A DNA stretch of 64,000 bases, from the NCBI RefSeq assembly GCF_036231965.1, contig NZ_CP109499.1:8308001-8372000 (forward strand), given 5' to 3'. The notes under the pieces are model-generated. The model was not told the origin of the DNA, searched no databases, and was given only the letters and a program-made list of their open reading frames with translations. Source of the DNA: Streptomyces sp. NBC_01428 (GTDB lineage Bacteria; Actinomycetota; Actinomycetes; Streptomycetales; Streptomycetaceae). Below are positions 1 through 9,163 of the stretch, one piece after another (positions within the stretch are counted from its first letter, which is position 1; every line of letters begins with the position of its first letter). Made by a program: the position numbers and the translations under genes.

Positions 1-1497
1 GTGCAGGACCGTCCGCAGGAAACGGCCGATGGTCACGGCGTCGTCCGGATGCGTGTGCGTGGACAGCTCCTCCAACGGCACCGGCCCGGCCGAGGGGGAG
101 CGGCCGTACAGGTCGAAGAGGGTGTCGTTCCAGATGGTCTCGCCGGTCAGCAGGTTCTCCTCGAACCCGCCGATCCTGCCGAGCCGTTGGGCGTGCTGGA
201 GCAGGCTCGCCAGCCGCGCAGCCTCGTCCTCGATACGCCAGATGAACAGCAGTGCCCCGCCGTGCCGGCTGACGCTGATGTCGGCCACCGACGACAGCGG
301 CACCTGGTCGACCAGCGCCGTGAGGTCCATCCGGCGGGCCCGGAACGGCTCCCCGGTGGCATGCACCCGCTCGATGCACTGGAACAGCTCGCTGTCCCCG
401 GCCGCCATCGGGTAGGCCTCCAGCAGCAGCGCGCCCTGGACACTTCCCCGGGGCCGGCCCGCCGGGTCGAGGAACCGGCTGTTCACATGACGGATACGGA
501 AGTCGGCCAGCCGCCCCCGGTCGTCCAGGTACGGCACCAGCACGAGAGCGGGATCGTGCAACCCGTCGACCAGGTCGACCAGTTCGGCGACCTCGGTCGT
601 TCCGCGCGCCTCGCGGTCCTCGCCCGGCGGCACGTGCGTCTCCAGCGTGTGCGAGCACAGCTCCGCCAGCGCCTCGACCTGCCGCACGACCTGCGGGGGC
701 TGAGGTGCCAGCGGGGAGGGCCAGGCGATTTCGAGCACGCCGTGGACCCGGCCCCCGGAACCGGCGGGGACGGCCACCCGTCCGCCGTCCGGACGGTCCG
801 CGTGCCCGATGGAGGGCAGTCCGGTGCCGGACAGCGCGGTGGCCCACTGGGTGGACCGCTCGGTCAGCGCCCGGCGCGCCATCGTCGCCACGCCCGGTGG
901 CACATAGCGCCAGCGTCCGGCCTCGTCGGCCGGGAACCCCGCGCTGCCCGCCAGGGACAGTGAACCGTCCGCGGCGGCCGCCCAGATGGCGACGGCGACG
1001 GCCCCGAGCGGGGCCAGCGCGTGCTGGAGCAGGGAGTCGGCGACGGCCTGGGTGTCGTTCGCGGCCAGGGCGCCGCTCTCCGCCGCGCGCAGCCGCACCG
1101 CGGGGGAGTCGTCGTCGGACGCGCGCGCGGCCGTGACGGCGAGGAAGGTGCTGGTCACCTCGGAGAGCCGGTCGTGCGCGGCCTGGTTGATGATCTCGAC
1201 GGCGAGCTGGAGCTGCGGCACCCTCGCCTGCCCGGCCAACTCGGCCAGCTGACGGGCCGCCTGGGCGGGGCCGCAGCCCAACCGCTCGACCAGGATGCCC
1301 TTGGCCAGCTCGATCAGCGCCCGTCCGTCGGCCTCCAGGTGGGCCGCCCGCACCTCATGGCGCAGCCGCTCGACCGTGGCCGCCAGCCTGCCGACGGGCG
1401 AGGGACTGCCCGTGTCCGCCGGGTCCTGCGCCCGTTCTGTCTCCGATGTGCCGGACACTTCGTCGACGTCGGCGCCGGTCGGTTCAGGACTGTTCAC
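1..1497 (-). CDS. ANTAR-like/GAF/PAS stress regulator, N-terminal part (OsaC-like), cut by window edge
   Basis: The open frame runs from a GTG at 1497, with GAGGAG about 10 nt upstream, off the left edge, giving 499 residues without a stop. Residues about 30-105 are a helical ANTAR-like segment (ELAKGILVERLG). About 150-290 look like a GAF domain, and 310-499 like two PAS domains ending in a PAS-fold motif (GGFEENLLTGETIWND). Proteins built this way usually continue into a SpoIIE-type PP2C phosphatase, which would lie outside the window. It follows the poly-HAMP kinase by 105 nt on the same strand, like osaC beside osaA in S. coelicolor, where OsaC tunes SigB after osmotic stress. The OsaC identity is inferred from domains and neighbours only. 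Confidence 0.75.
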   Translation of the reverse strand, partial: MNSPEPTGADVDEVSGTSETERAQDPADTGSPSPVGRLAATVERLRHEVRAAHLEADGRALIELAKGILVERLGCGPAQAARQLAELAGQARVPQLQLAVEIINQAAHDRLSEVTSTFLAVTAARASDDDSPAVRLRAAESGALAANDTQAVADSLLQHALAPLGAVAVAIWAAAADGSLSLAGSAGFPADEAGRWRYVPPGVATMARRALTERSTQWATALSGTGLPSIGHADRPDGGRVAVPAGSGGRVHGVLEIAWPSPLAPQPPQVVRQVEALAELCSHTLETHVPPGEDREARGTTEVAELVDLVDGLHDPALVLVPYLDDRGRLADFRIRHVNSRFLDPAGRPRGSVQGALLLEAYPMAAGDSELFQCIERVHATGEPFRARRMDLTALVDQVPLSSVADISVSRHGGALLFIWRIEDEAARLASLLQHAQRLGRIGGFEENLLTGETIWNDTLFDLYGRSPSAGPVPLEELSTHTHPDDAVTIGRFLRTVLH

Positions 1498-1602
1498 CGT
1501 GCGACTGCTCCTCGGCGGGGACGCCCGAGGGCGCGGGGGAGGGGCGCCGGCGCGGGGGGTTCCCCCGCCGACCGGCAGCGGCTGTCGGTGCCGGACGCCA
1601 TG

Positions 1603-4600
1603 TCACTCTCCGAGCCAGCGGTGGACACAGGCGATGAGGTCATCGGTGTCGACCGGCTTGGTGACATGGTCGCTGGCCCCCGACAGGAGGCTCTTCTCGC
1701 GGTCTCCCGGCATGGCCTTCGCGGTCACCGCGATGATCGGCAGGCCGGCGTAGCGCGGCATCTTCCGGATCTCGGCCGTCGCCGCGTACCCGTCCATCTC
1801 GGGCATCATCACGTCCATCAGGATCAACGCGATCTCGGGCCGGGCCAGCAGCGTCTCGATGCCCTTCCTGCCGTTCTCCGCGTGCAGCACCTGGAAGCCG
1901 TGCAGCTCCAGAATGCCGCTGAGCGCGAAGAGGTTGCGGGCGTCGTCGTCGACGACCAGCACCGTACGGCCGCGGAACGCGTCGTCGATCGGCTGCGCGG
2001 GCTGCCGCCGTGCCTCCTCGGCGCGCACCAGCGGCACCACGTCGCCCGGCTGTTCGGCGGACAGGTGCAGGGCGATGCGTTCGCGCAACTCGTCCAGGCT
2101 GGACAGGAACTCCAGGGACCGGGCGCCGGAGCGGGACTGCAGCGCCTGTTCCTGCGCGAGGTCCACCCGGCTGCCGTTGTGGACGAGGACCGGTACCGTC
2201 GCGAGAGCGGAGTCGCCCTCGACGGCTTCGAGGAAGCGGGCCGTCTCCCCGCCCGGCGGGCCGAGTTCGAGGACGACGCAGTGCCACGGCTCGGCGGCCA
2301 GCGCGCTCGCTGCCTCCTGTGCCCCGACGACGGTGACGACGTCGACGGACTCGCGTGCGGCGCCCTCGTCACGGCTGCGCGCCACGTCCCCGACCGCGCT
2401 CTCCGCGACCAGCGTCAGCAGCCCCCGCGGCCGGTCCTCGACGACCAGCAGACGGCGCCTGCGGGAACGGGCCGGGCCGGCCGAACCGGCGATCGCGTGC
2501 CGGGTCTCCGCGGGCGCCAAGGCGTCGGGTCCCCCCTCGGGCTTCCGGCCGCCGGCCAGCAGCGCCTCGAACTCGGGCCGGGCGACCGGCAGGAAGAGGG
2601 TGAACGTGCTGCCCTGCCCCGGCACGCTGTCGACGGTGACCGCGCCGCCCAGCAGATGGGCGATCTCCCGGGTGATGGACAGCCCCAGCCCGGTCCCGCC
2701 GTACTTGCGGCTGGTCGTGCCGTCGGCCTGCTGGAAGGCGCCGAAGATCGTCTCCAGCTGCTGCTCGGGGATGCCGATGCCGGTGTCCTTGACGCGGAAG
2801 GCGGCCACGGTCCCGCCGTGCCGGACGCCCGGCGGGATCTCCTGGTCCGCCGCGGGTTCGATCCGCAGCTCGACGCGCCCGCGCTCGGTGAACTTCACCG
2901 CGTTCGACAGCAGGTTGCGCAGCACCTGACGCAGCCGGGAGTCGTCGGTGAGGAGGTCGACGGGGGCGCCGGGCGCGGTGCTGACCGTGAAGTCCAGGCT
3001 CTTCTGCGACGTCATGGGCCGGAAGGTGGCCTCGACGTACTCCAGGAGCTGGCGCAGCGGGACCCGTTCGGGGGTGACGTCCATCTTTCCCGCCTCGACC
3101 TTGGACAGGTCGAGGATGTCGTTGATCAGCTGGAGCAGGTCGGAGCCCGCGGAGTGGATGATCCCGGCGTACTCGACCTGCTTCGGTGTGAGGTTGCGCG
3201 AGGGGTTCTGCGCCAGCAACTGGGCGAGGATGAGCAGGCTGTTGAGCGGGGTCCGCAGTTCGTGGCTCATGTTCGCGAGGAACTCGGACTTGTACTTCGA
3301 GGCCAGGGACAGCTGTTGCGCCCGCGCCTCCAGTTCCTGCCGCGCCTGCTCGATCTGCAGGTTCTTCGCCTCGATGTCGCGGTTCTGGGTCGCCAGCAGG
3401 GAGGCCTTGTCCTCCAGCTCCGCGTTGGACCGCTGGAGTTCGTCCTGCTGGACCTGCAACTCCTCGGAGCGGGCCTGCAGTTCGGCGGTCAGCCGCTGCG
3501 ACTCGCCGAGCAGCTCGTCGGTGCGGGCGTTGGCGACGATCGTACTGACGTTGACGCCGATGGTCTCCATCAGCTGTTCCAGGAAGGTCCGGTGCCCCTG
3601 CGTGAAGCGCGTCACCGAGGCCAGCTCGATGACGCCGAGCACCTGCTCCTCGACGACGATGGGAAGCACCACGAGAGCGGTCGGTGCCGTCCGTCCGAGG
3701 CCGGAGGAGATGGTGACGTAGCCCGGCGGCACGTCGTCGACGGTGATGGCGCGGCGGCTGCGCGCGGCCTGGCCGACGAGGGAACGGCCGAGCGGGATCC
3801 GGGTGGGCCGCCCGTCCTCGTCGGGATAGCCGTACGAGCCGACGAGCCGCAGCTCCGTGCCCTTGGCCGTCTCCTCGGCCAGGTAGAACGCGCCGTACTG
3901 CGCGGCGACCAGCGGGGTGAGTTCGTCCATGATGAGGTCGGCGACGACGTCCAGGTCGCGATAGCCCTGCATCAAGCCGGAGATCCGCGCCAGGTTCGTC
4001 TTGAGCCAGTCCTGCTCCTGGTTGGCGCGCGTGGTCTCACGCAGCGACTCCACCATGGAGTTGATGTTGTCCTTCAGATCGGCGACCTCGCCCGAGGCCT
4101 CGACGGTGATGGACCGGGTCAGGTCGCCCTCGGCGACGGCGCTGGTGACCTCGGCGATCGCGCGGACCTGCCGCGTGAGGTTGCCGGCGAGCTCGTTCAC
4201 GTTCTCGGTCAGCCGCTTCCACGTGCCCGAGACGCCCTCCACCTCCGCCTGGCCGCCGAGCCGGCCCTCGCTGCCGACCTCGCGGGCCACTCGGGTGACC
4301 TCCGCCGCGAACGCGGAGAGCTGGTCCACCATCGTGTTGATGGTCGTCTTGAGTTCGAGGATCTCGCCGCGCGCGTCGACGTCGATCTTCTTGGACAGGT
4401 CGCCCTTGGCCACGGCCGTCGTCACCAGGGCGATGTTGCGCACCTGGCCGGTGAGGTTGTTGGCCATCGAGTTGACGTTGTCGGTGAGGTCCTTCCAGGT
4501 GCCCGCCACGTTCGGTACGTGCGCCTGGCCGCCGAGGCGCCCCTCGGTGCCGACCTCACGGGCGACGCGGGTCACCTCGTCGGCGAACGCGGACAGGGTG

Positions 4601-5874
4601 TCGACCATCGTGTTGATGACGTCGGCGAGGGCGGCGACCTCGCCCTTCGCCTCCACGGTGATCTTCTGCGACAGGTCGCCGCGGGCCACGGCGGTGGCCA
4701 CCTGCGCGATGGAGCGGACCTGACCGGTCAGGTTCGACGCCATCACGTTGACGTTGTCGGTGAGGTCCTTCCACGTGCCGGAGACGCCCCGCACGGTGGC
4801 CTGGCCGCCCAGGTTGCCGGCCGTGCCGACCTCACGGGCCACCCGGGTCACCTCGTCGGCGAACGCCGAGAGCTGCTCGACCATCGTGTTGATGGTCTCC
4901 TTGAGTTCGAGGATCTCGCCGCGGGCGTCGACGGTGATCTTCTGCGACAGGTCGCCCTTGGCCACGGCGGTGGCCACCTGGGCGATCGAGCGGACCTGGG
5001 CGGTGAGGTTGCCGGCCATGAAGTTGACGGAGTCGGTGAGGTCCCGCCAGGTGCCCTTGACCCCCTTGACGTCGGCCTGGCCGCCGAGGCGTCCGTCGGT
5101 GCCGACCTCACGGGCGACGCGGGTGACCTCGTCGGCGAACGCGGAGAGCTGGTCGACCATCGTGTTGATGGTGTTCTTGAGTTCGAGGATCTCGCCGCGG
5201 GCGTCGACGGTGATCTTCTGCGACAGGTCGCCCTGCGCCACCGCCGTCGTGACCTGCGCGACGTTGCGGACCTGGGCGGTGAGGTTGCCGGCCATGAAGT
5301 TGACGGAGTCGGTGAGGTCGCGCCAGACACCTCCGACGCCGGGCACCTGGGCCTGGCCGCCGAGACGTCCGTCGGTGCCGACCTCACGGGCGACGCGGGT
5401 CACCTCGTCGGCGAACGCGGAGAGCTGGTCGACCATCGTGTTGACGGTCTCCTTCAGCTGGAGGATCTCGCCGCGCGCCGGAACGTCGATCTTCTGCGAC
5501 AGGTCGCCCTTGGCGACCGCCGTGGCCACCTGGGCGATGTCACGGACCTGGGTGGTGAGGTTGCCCGCCATGGCGTTGACGGAGTCGGTGAGATCGGCCC
5601 ACGTACCGGAGACACCCGGCACCTCCGCCTGCCCGCCGAGTGTGCCCTCGGTACCCACCTCCCGGGCCACCCGGGTGACTTCCGAGGTGAACACCGACAG
5701 CTGGTCGACCATGCCGTTGAACACGGTCGCGATGTCCCCGAGGAGGCCGCCGGCCTCGTCGGGGAGCCGGGTGCCGAAGTCGCCGTCGCGCACGGCGGTG
5801 AGGCCGGCCAGCAACTGGCGCAACTCCTGCTCGCCCGGGGTCCGTACGGACGTCCCGCTCGCTGCCCTGGTCAT
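1603..5874 (-). CDS. Poly-HAMP hybrid sensor histidine kinase (OsaA-like)
   Basis: A soluble hybrid kinase of 1423 residues with no membrane segment. A first HAMP (about 15-66) is followed by six 92-residue HAMP modules (67-618, each starting TRVAREVG), a GAF domain (about 625-790) and a long coiled coil. HisKA has the phospho-acceptor H871 in MSHELRTPLN, and HATPase has GGTGLGLS from residue 1059. A degenerate receiver follows (about 1190-1290, starting RRRLLVVEDRP), then an intact receiver with D1354 in LMDVMMPEMDG and a TKPVD lysine. The ATG at 5874 has GAGG six bases upstream and is preferred over a start 75 bases earlier. Linked SigB-type sigma and OsaC-like genes suggest osmotic or general stress sensing. 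Repeated HAMPs of this length also mark fungal group III (Nik1/Os-1) kinases. Confidence 0.9.
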   Translation of the reverse strand: MTRAASGTSVRTPGEQELRQLLAGLTAVRDGDFGTRLPDEAGGLLGDIATVFNGMVDQLSVFTSEVTRVAREVGTEGTLGGQAEVPGVSGTWADLTDSVNAMAGNLTTQVRDIAQVATAVAKGDLSQKIDVPARGEILQLKETVNTMVDQLSAFADEVTRVAREVGTDGRLGGQAQVPGVGGVWRDLTDSVNFMAGNLTAQVRNVAQVTTAVAQGDLSQKITVDARGEILELKNTINTMVDQLSAFADEVTRVAREVGTDGRLGGQADVKGVKGTWRDLTDSVNFMAGNLTAQVRSIAQVATAVAKGDLSQKITVDARGEILELKETINTMVEQLSAFADEVTRVAREVGTAGNLGGQATVRGVSGTWKDLTDNVNVMASNLTGQVRSIAQVATAVARGDLSQKITVEAKGEVAALADVINTMVDTLSAFADEVTRVAREVGTEGRLGGQAHVPNVAGTWKDLTDNVNSMANNLTGQVRNIALVTTAVAKGDLSKKIDVDARGEILELKTTINTMVDQLSAFAAEVTRVAREVGSEGRLGGQAEVEGVSGTWKRLTENVNELAGNLTRQVRAIAEVTSAVAEGDLTRSITVEASGEVADLKDNINSMVESLRETTRANQEQDWLKTNLARISGLMQGYRDLDVVADLIMDELTPLVAAQYGAFYLAEETAKGTELRLVGSYGYPDEDGRPTRIPLGRSLVGQAARSRRAITVDDVPPGYVTISSGLGRTAPTALVVLPIVVEEQVLGVIELASVTRFTQGHRTFLEQLMETIGVNVSTIVANARTDELLGESQRLTAELQARSEELQVQQDELQRSNAELEDKASLLATQNRDIEAKNLQIEQARQELEARAQQLSLASKYKSEFLANMSHELRTPLNSLLILAQLLAQNPSRNLTPKQVEYAGIIHSAGSDLLQLINDILDLSKVEAGKMDVTPERVPLRQLLEYVEATFRPMTSQKSLDFTVSTAPGAPVDLLTDDSRLRQVLRNLLSNAVKFTERGRVELRIEPAADQEIPPGVRHGGTVAAFRVKDTGIGIPEQQLETIFGAFQQADGTTSRKYGGTGLGLSITREIAHLLGGAVTVDSVPGQGSTFTLFLPVARPEFEALLAGGRKPEGGPDALAPAETRHAIAGSAGPARSRRRRLLVVEDRPRGLLTLVAESAVGDVARSRDEGAARESVDVVTVVGAQEAASALAAEPWHCVVLELGPPGGETARFLEAVEGDSALATVPVLVHNGSRVDLAQEQALQSRSGARSLEFLSSLDELRERIALHLSAEQPGDVVPLVRAEEARRQPAQPIDDAFRGRTVLVVDDDARNLFALSGILELHGFQVLHAENGRKGIETLLARPEIALILMDVMMPEMDGYAATAEIRKMPRYAGLPIIAVTAKAMPGDREKSLLSGASDHVTKPVDTDDLIACVHRWLGE
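4021..5676 (-). repeat. Six tandem 276-bp in-frame HAMP modules
   Basis: The modules start at 5676, 5400, 5124, 4848, 4572 and 4296 (minus strand). Each encodes 92 residues beginning TRVAREVG and containing a GDLS/GDLT motif and a SGEI/RGEI-type HAMP turn. Modules 2 and 3 are nearly identical over most of their length; the last is the most diverged. The exact period and shared nucleotide blocks point to expansion by unequal recombination. Confidence 0.9.
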
Positions 5875-6231
5875 GCCCACCCTCGTTCCGCTCCCCTGGA
5901 GTCCCGCGTCACGGAACTCGGAACCACGCCGGGCCCACGGCGGCCCCACACCTGTCCGTGGAAATTCCGGCGGATCGCGGGTCGTCCCGCCAAGAAAATA
6001 CGCCGCAGGCTAACCCAGAACGCAGGTCGTGAACAAAGCGTGAGAGATAACTCTTCGGCAGCCGGAAAATGTTGCCGGGAGCAGGAATAGGAGCGCGCGA
6101 AGGGGACACACAGGACCCTCTCCGTCCGGAGAGGCGGACCCGCACACGGCGAGGTCCCGCCGCCCCACACCGGACCGGAGTCCTGGCGGGGAACGACGGG
6201 ACCGTCGAACCGGGTGTGAAGAGGGGGAGGG
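5875..6231. other. Intergenic region between sigma factor and kinase genes
   Basis: This is 357 bases with no gene. It is the leader and promoter region of the minus-strand kinase. The stretch around 5990-6075 is the most AT-rich part. I found no exact match to the SigB consensus (GNNT, 14-16 bases, GGGTAY) and no clear terminator for the sigma gene. Confidence 0.5.
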
Positions 6232-7113
6232 TCAGGCGATCGAGGGGTCCAGCAGGCCCGTGCGGAGCCGCTTGATGATGCGGGTGATCAGCCGGGAGAC
6301 GTGCATCTGCGAGATGCCGAGCTCCTCACCGATCTGGGCCTGGGTGCGCTCCTCGACGAAACGCATGTGGATGATGCGGCGCTGGCGGTCGTCCAGCTCG
6401 GCGATGAGCGGGGCCAGCGAGTTGAAGTCCTCGACCAGCTCCAGCGACGGGTCGTCCTCACCGAGGAAGTCCGCGAGCACGGCCTCGCCGTCGGCGCCGC
6501 CGTCGGCGGTCAGCGCGGCGTCGAGCGAGGAGGAGTTGTAGCCGTTCGACGCCTTGCGGGCCTCGATGACCTCTTCCTCGGACAGGGACATCAGCTCGGA
6601 GAGCTCGCGCGTGGTGGGGGTGCGGCCGAGGCGGGTGCGCAGCTCCTCCGTCGCCTTGGCGAGCTCGACGCGGGCCTCCTGAAGACGGCGCGGCACGTGC
6701 ACGGCCCAGCTGGTGTCACGGAAGAAGCGCTTGATCTCACCGACGATGTAGGGCACGGCGAAGGAGGTGAACTCGACCTCGCGGGTCAGCTCGAACCGGT
6801 CGATGGCCTTGATGAGCCCGATCGTGCCGACCTGGACGATGTCCTCCATCTCGCCCTGGCTGCGACTACGGAAGCGCGCCGCCGCGTACCGGACGAGGGA
6901 GAGGTTCATCTCGATGAGGGTGTTGCGCGCGTACTGGTATTCGTGGGTGCCCTCTTCGAGCACCGTGAGGCGGTCGAAGAACTGACGGGACAGTTCACGC
7001 GCGTCCTTCGGGCTGACCTTCAGCGGCTCGGCGATCTGCGGGAGCGTGCTCTCCACCGTCGTCGCTGCCAGCTGCGCCGTGTGCGTTGCCTTCGCTGCCG
7101 TCACGGCTGTCAT
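6232..7113 (-). CDS. SigB/SigF-family RNA polymerase sigma factor
   Basis: A group 3 sigma-70 factor of about 293 residues. Region 2 is clear (MEDIVQVGTIGLIKAIDRFE), with SFAVPYIVGEIKRFFRD in region 2/3, VPRRLQEAR in region 3 and a region 4 helix-turn-helix (EELGISQMHVSRLITRIIKR). The order and motifs match the Streptomyces stress sigma set SigB/F/G/H/I/K/L/M/N. The ATG at 7113 is preceded by GGGGTGGGCGGC; a GTG three codons earlier (7122) is possible but lacks a ribosome site. Neighbouring OsaA/OsaC-like genes and many STAS and HATPase regulators suggest control by partner switching. Which paralogue it is cannot be told from sequence alone. Confidence 0.93.
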   Translation of the reverse strand: MTAVTAAKATHTAQLAATTVESTLPQIAEPLKVSPKDARELSRQFFDRLTVLEEGTHEYQYARNTLIEMNLSLVRYAAARFRSRSQGEMEDIVQVGTIGLIKAIDRFELTREVEFTSFAVPYIVGEIKRFFRDTSWAVHVPRRLQEARVELAKATEELRTRLGRTPTTRELSELMSLSEEEVIEARKASNGYNSSSLDAALTADGGADGEAVLADFLGEDDPSLELVEDFNSLAPLIAELDDRQRRIIHMRFVEERTQAQIGEELGISQMHVSRLITRIIKRLRTGLLDPSIA

Positions 7114-7538
7114 GCCGCCCACCCCAAATCGTTCGAAGGAATTGATGCCAGGGCCCGTCTGCCCTGCATCACACCACTCATGCCCCCCGACTCGAAACTT
7201 TCTTCAGATCCGTGTCCGGGGCATCCCGACCGGCCCCGGGGCGGGACATCTTCGGGCCGGTGGAACCGTTCGGATGCACTCCGGCGTATCACTGCTCGAA
7301 CGGAGGCCCGGAAGGTTCCGGCGGGCAAAGCGGGGCAAGTGAGGATCAGGCGCGGCCGAGACGGCCCGGGCCACGCGGCGCTACCCGGGTCGGCCGGGAC
7401 GGTCACGCAGAACGGTCGGCGAGGTGAGTCGGTGGAGAACGAGTGGCAACGGGACGGCGGACGGACGGGATCCGCCGCGGCGCGCCGAAGGACCGGACCG
7501 GCCCGGCGCGCAACCGACGGGGGCCCGGAGGCCGGGTC
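7114..7538. other. Divergent promoter region, sigma factor / MEDS-HATPase
   Basis: This is 425 bases without a convincing gene. It must carry the promoters of both divergent genes. The part from 7180 to 7215 is relatively AT-rich. No exact SigB-type promoter was recognised on either strand. Confidence 0.5.
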
Positions 7539-8474
7539 GTGACGCCGACGGCGCCGTGCGACGAATCCTTCGTCCACCCGGCACTCCTCTATCGCGGTGA
7601 CCGTGAATACGTGGAGGCGACGACGCGCTTCGTCGCGGAGGGCGTAGCGGCCGCGGAACCGGTGGCGGTGGCCGTGCCGACCCGCCGGCTGGACCTGATC
7701 CGACGTGCGCTCGGACCGGTGGGCGACGACGTCCGCTGGATCGACATGACCCGGGACGGCCGGAACCCCGGCCGCATCATCCCCTCCGTGCTGCGGCGGT
7801 TCACCGACACCCACCGGGGGCGGCGGGTCCGGATCATCGGCGAACCCGTGTGGCACGGGCGTACGGCCGCGGAGTACCCGGCCTGCCTCCAGCACGAGGC
7901 TCTGATCAACCGCGCGTTCGACGGACATGACGTAACGATTCTCTGCCCGTACGACGCGCGGGCCCTCTCCGCCGAGGTGATCGCCGACGCGCACGCCACC
8001 CACCCCGTCGTCATCAGCGACGGACAGGAGCGTGTCAGCCCCGCCTTCGATCCGGACGCGGTGCTGGAGCGCTGCAACGAGACGCTGCGCCATCCGCCGG
8101 GAGCGGCCACCGTCCGGTTCGACGCGGCAGGCCTGCCGGCCGTCCGTGATGTCGCGACGAGCGCGGCCCGGGAACTCGGTATGACATCGGCCCGCCTCCA
8201 GGACCTGAATCTCGTCGTCGCGGAACTCACGACCAACAGCGTCGTGCACGGCGGCGGTTCGGGCACCCTGCGGATCTGGGCCGAGAGCGAGCAGATCGTG
8301 TGCGAGGTCCAGGACGGGGGACGGCTGAACGATCCGCTGGCCGGCCGCCGCCCCCTGCGTCCCGAGCAGATCGGCGGACGCGGCCTGTTCCTCGTGCACG
8401 TCGTCTCGGACCTCGTCCGTGTCCACACGGGGGCCTCCGGCACGACCGTACGAAGCTGCATCGCGCGCGGCTGA
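7539..8474 (+). CDS. MEDS-domain / HATPase anti-sigma-like regulator
   Basis: A 311-residue protein. The start is the GTG at 7539, with a perfect GGAGG seven bases upstream; the longer upstream frame lacks conserved character. Residues about 1-175 match the MEDS (DcmR-type) sensory domain, beginning ESFVHPALLYRGDREYVEAT. Residues about 200-305 form a histidine-kinase-like ATPase fold with ELTTNSVVHG, VQDGGRLNDP and GGRGLFLVH, as in RsbW-type serine kinases. There is no HisKA dimerisation histidine. It is divergent from the SigB-type sigma gene, so an anti-sigma or anti-anti-sigma kinase role is likely but inferred. Confidence 0.85.
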   Translation: MTPTAPCDESFVHPALLYRGDREYVEATTRFVAEGVAAAEPVAVAVPTRRLDLIRRALGPVGDDVRWIDMTRDGRNPGRIIPSVLRRFTDTHRGRRVRIIGEPVWHGRTAAEYPACLQHEALINRAFDGHDVTILCPYDARALSAEVIADAHATHPVVISDGQERVSPAFDPDAVLERCNETLRHPPGAATVRFDAAGLPAVRDVATSAARELGMTSARLQDLNLVVAELTTNSVVHGGGSGTLRIWAESEQIVCEVQDGGRLNDPLAGRRPLRPEQIGGRGLFLVHVVSDLVRVHTGASGTTVRSCIARG

Positions 8475-8476
8475 GC

Positions 8477-8535
8477 GGTCGCACGAAAGTAGGTCGCACG
8501 GGAGGAGGTCGCACGAGAGAACGTCGCAGGAGAGA
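8477..8535 (+). repeat. Short tandem repeat, four copies of a 14-15 bp unit
   Basis: The unit GGTCGCACG recurs at 8477, 8492 and 8507, with a diverged copy (ACGTCGCAG) at 8521. It lies between the stop codon of the MEDS-HATPase gene and the terminator hairpin. Confidence 0.6.
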
Positions 8536-8537
8536 AA

Positions 8538-8571
8538 GAAGGGCCCGGACCGTTCTCGGTCCGGGCCCTTC
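8538..8571. terminator. Bidirectional terminator hairpin
   Basis: Perfect 15-bp stem (GAAGGGCCCGGACCG with its complement) and a TTCT loop, placed between the convergent MEDS-HATPase and Dps genes. Confidence 0.85.
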
Positions 8572-8605
8572 TCGGGTCGCGGCGCGCCGCCGCTCGCTCC
8601 CGCCG

Positions 8606-9163
8606 TTACCGGGCGGCCGATCGCGCGGCGTCCTGCTCCGTGTGGGCGTCGCGCTGGGACAGGGACCCGCCGGAGCTCTCCAGGTGCGCGCGGACGAACC
8701 ACTGGAACTGTTCGAGCGAACGCAGCTGTTCGATGAGCAGGTCCTCGGTGACCGGGTCGATCTTGCCGACCTCGGAGACGGCCGCACGGTGGTCCTCGAC
8801 GATGCCCGTGTAGACGAGGTCGAGGGCACCGAGATGGGCGATGGCGTCGGCGCGGCCCACGCTGTAGTCGTCCCAGGTCCGTTCGGCGACGAGGGCGCCC
8901 GGCGTACCGTGCGGCACGCCGCCCAGCGCCGAGATCCGCTCGGCGGCGTCGTCGGCCATCTCACGGACGCGGTCCACCTGGGGATCGAGCATTTCGTGAA
9001 CGGCGATGAAATGCGGACCCACCACATTCCAGTGAATGTGCTTCAGGGTCAGCGAAAGGTCGTTGAGAGCGTGCAGGCGCCTGCCCAGCACGTCGATGAT
9101 CCGGCCGCCGTCGTGCGTGCTGATGCCGGGGACGGTGTACTTCGGTGTCGTGGACGTCGCCAT
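8606..9163 (-). CDS. dps: Dps-family DNA-protecting ferritin-like protein
   Basis: A 185-residue Dps protein: a dodecameric cage that oxidises and stores iron and protects DNA in stress. Ferroxidase residues are visible as H44, H56 and D60 in the KHIHWNV...HEMLDPQVD pattern, followed by TWDDYSVGRADAIAHL and the C-terminal helix EQFQWFVRAHLE. The ATG at 9163 has GGAAGGA at good distance; the longer frame upstream is not Dps-like. In Streptomyces, Dps genes are often stress-sigma dependent. A 7-bp inverted repeat about 180 bp upstream could be an operator or promoter part. Confidence 0.93.
   Translation of the reverse strand: MATSTTPKYTVPGISTHDGGRIIDVLGRRLHALNDLSLTLKHIHWNVVGPHFIAVHEMLDPQVDRVREMADDAAERISALGGVPHGTPGALVAERTWDDYSVGRADAIAHLGALDLVYTGIVEDHRAAVSEVGKIDPVTEDLLIEQLRSLEQFQWFVRAHLESSGGSLSQRDAHTEQDAARSAAR

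Noticed and set aside
4021..5676. Regularly spaced repeats considered as a CRISPR-like array
   Set aside because: Units are 276 bp, in frame and coding for HAMP domains; there are no short repeats with unique spacers.
6011..6034. GTTC-N14-GGGTTA as a SigB promoter for the kinase
   Set aside because: The -35-like box lacks the T of GNNT and the -10 is GGGTTA instead of GGGTAY.
1021..6090. Plus-strand open frame of 1689 codons across the HAMP kinase
   Set aside because: It is antisense to the kinase, whose HAMP, HisKA, HATPase and receiver motifs are unmistakable; the repeats in this frame only mirror the HAMP repeats.
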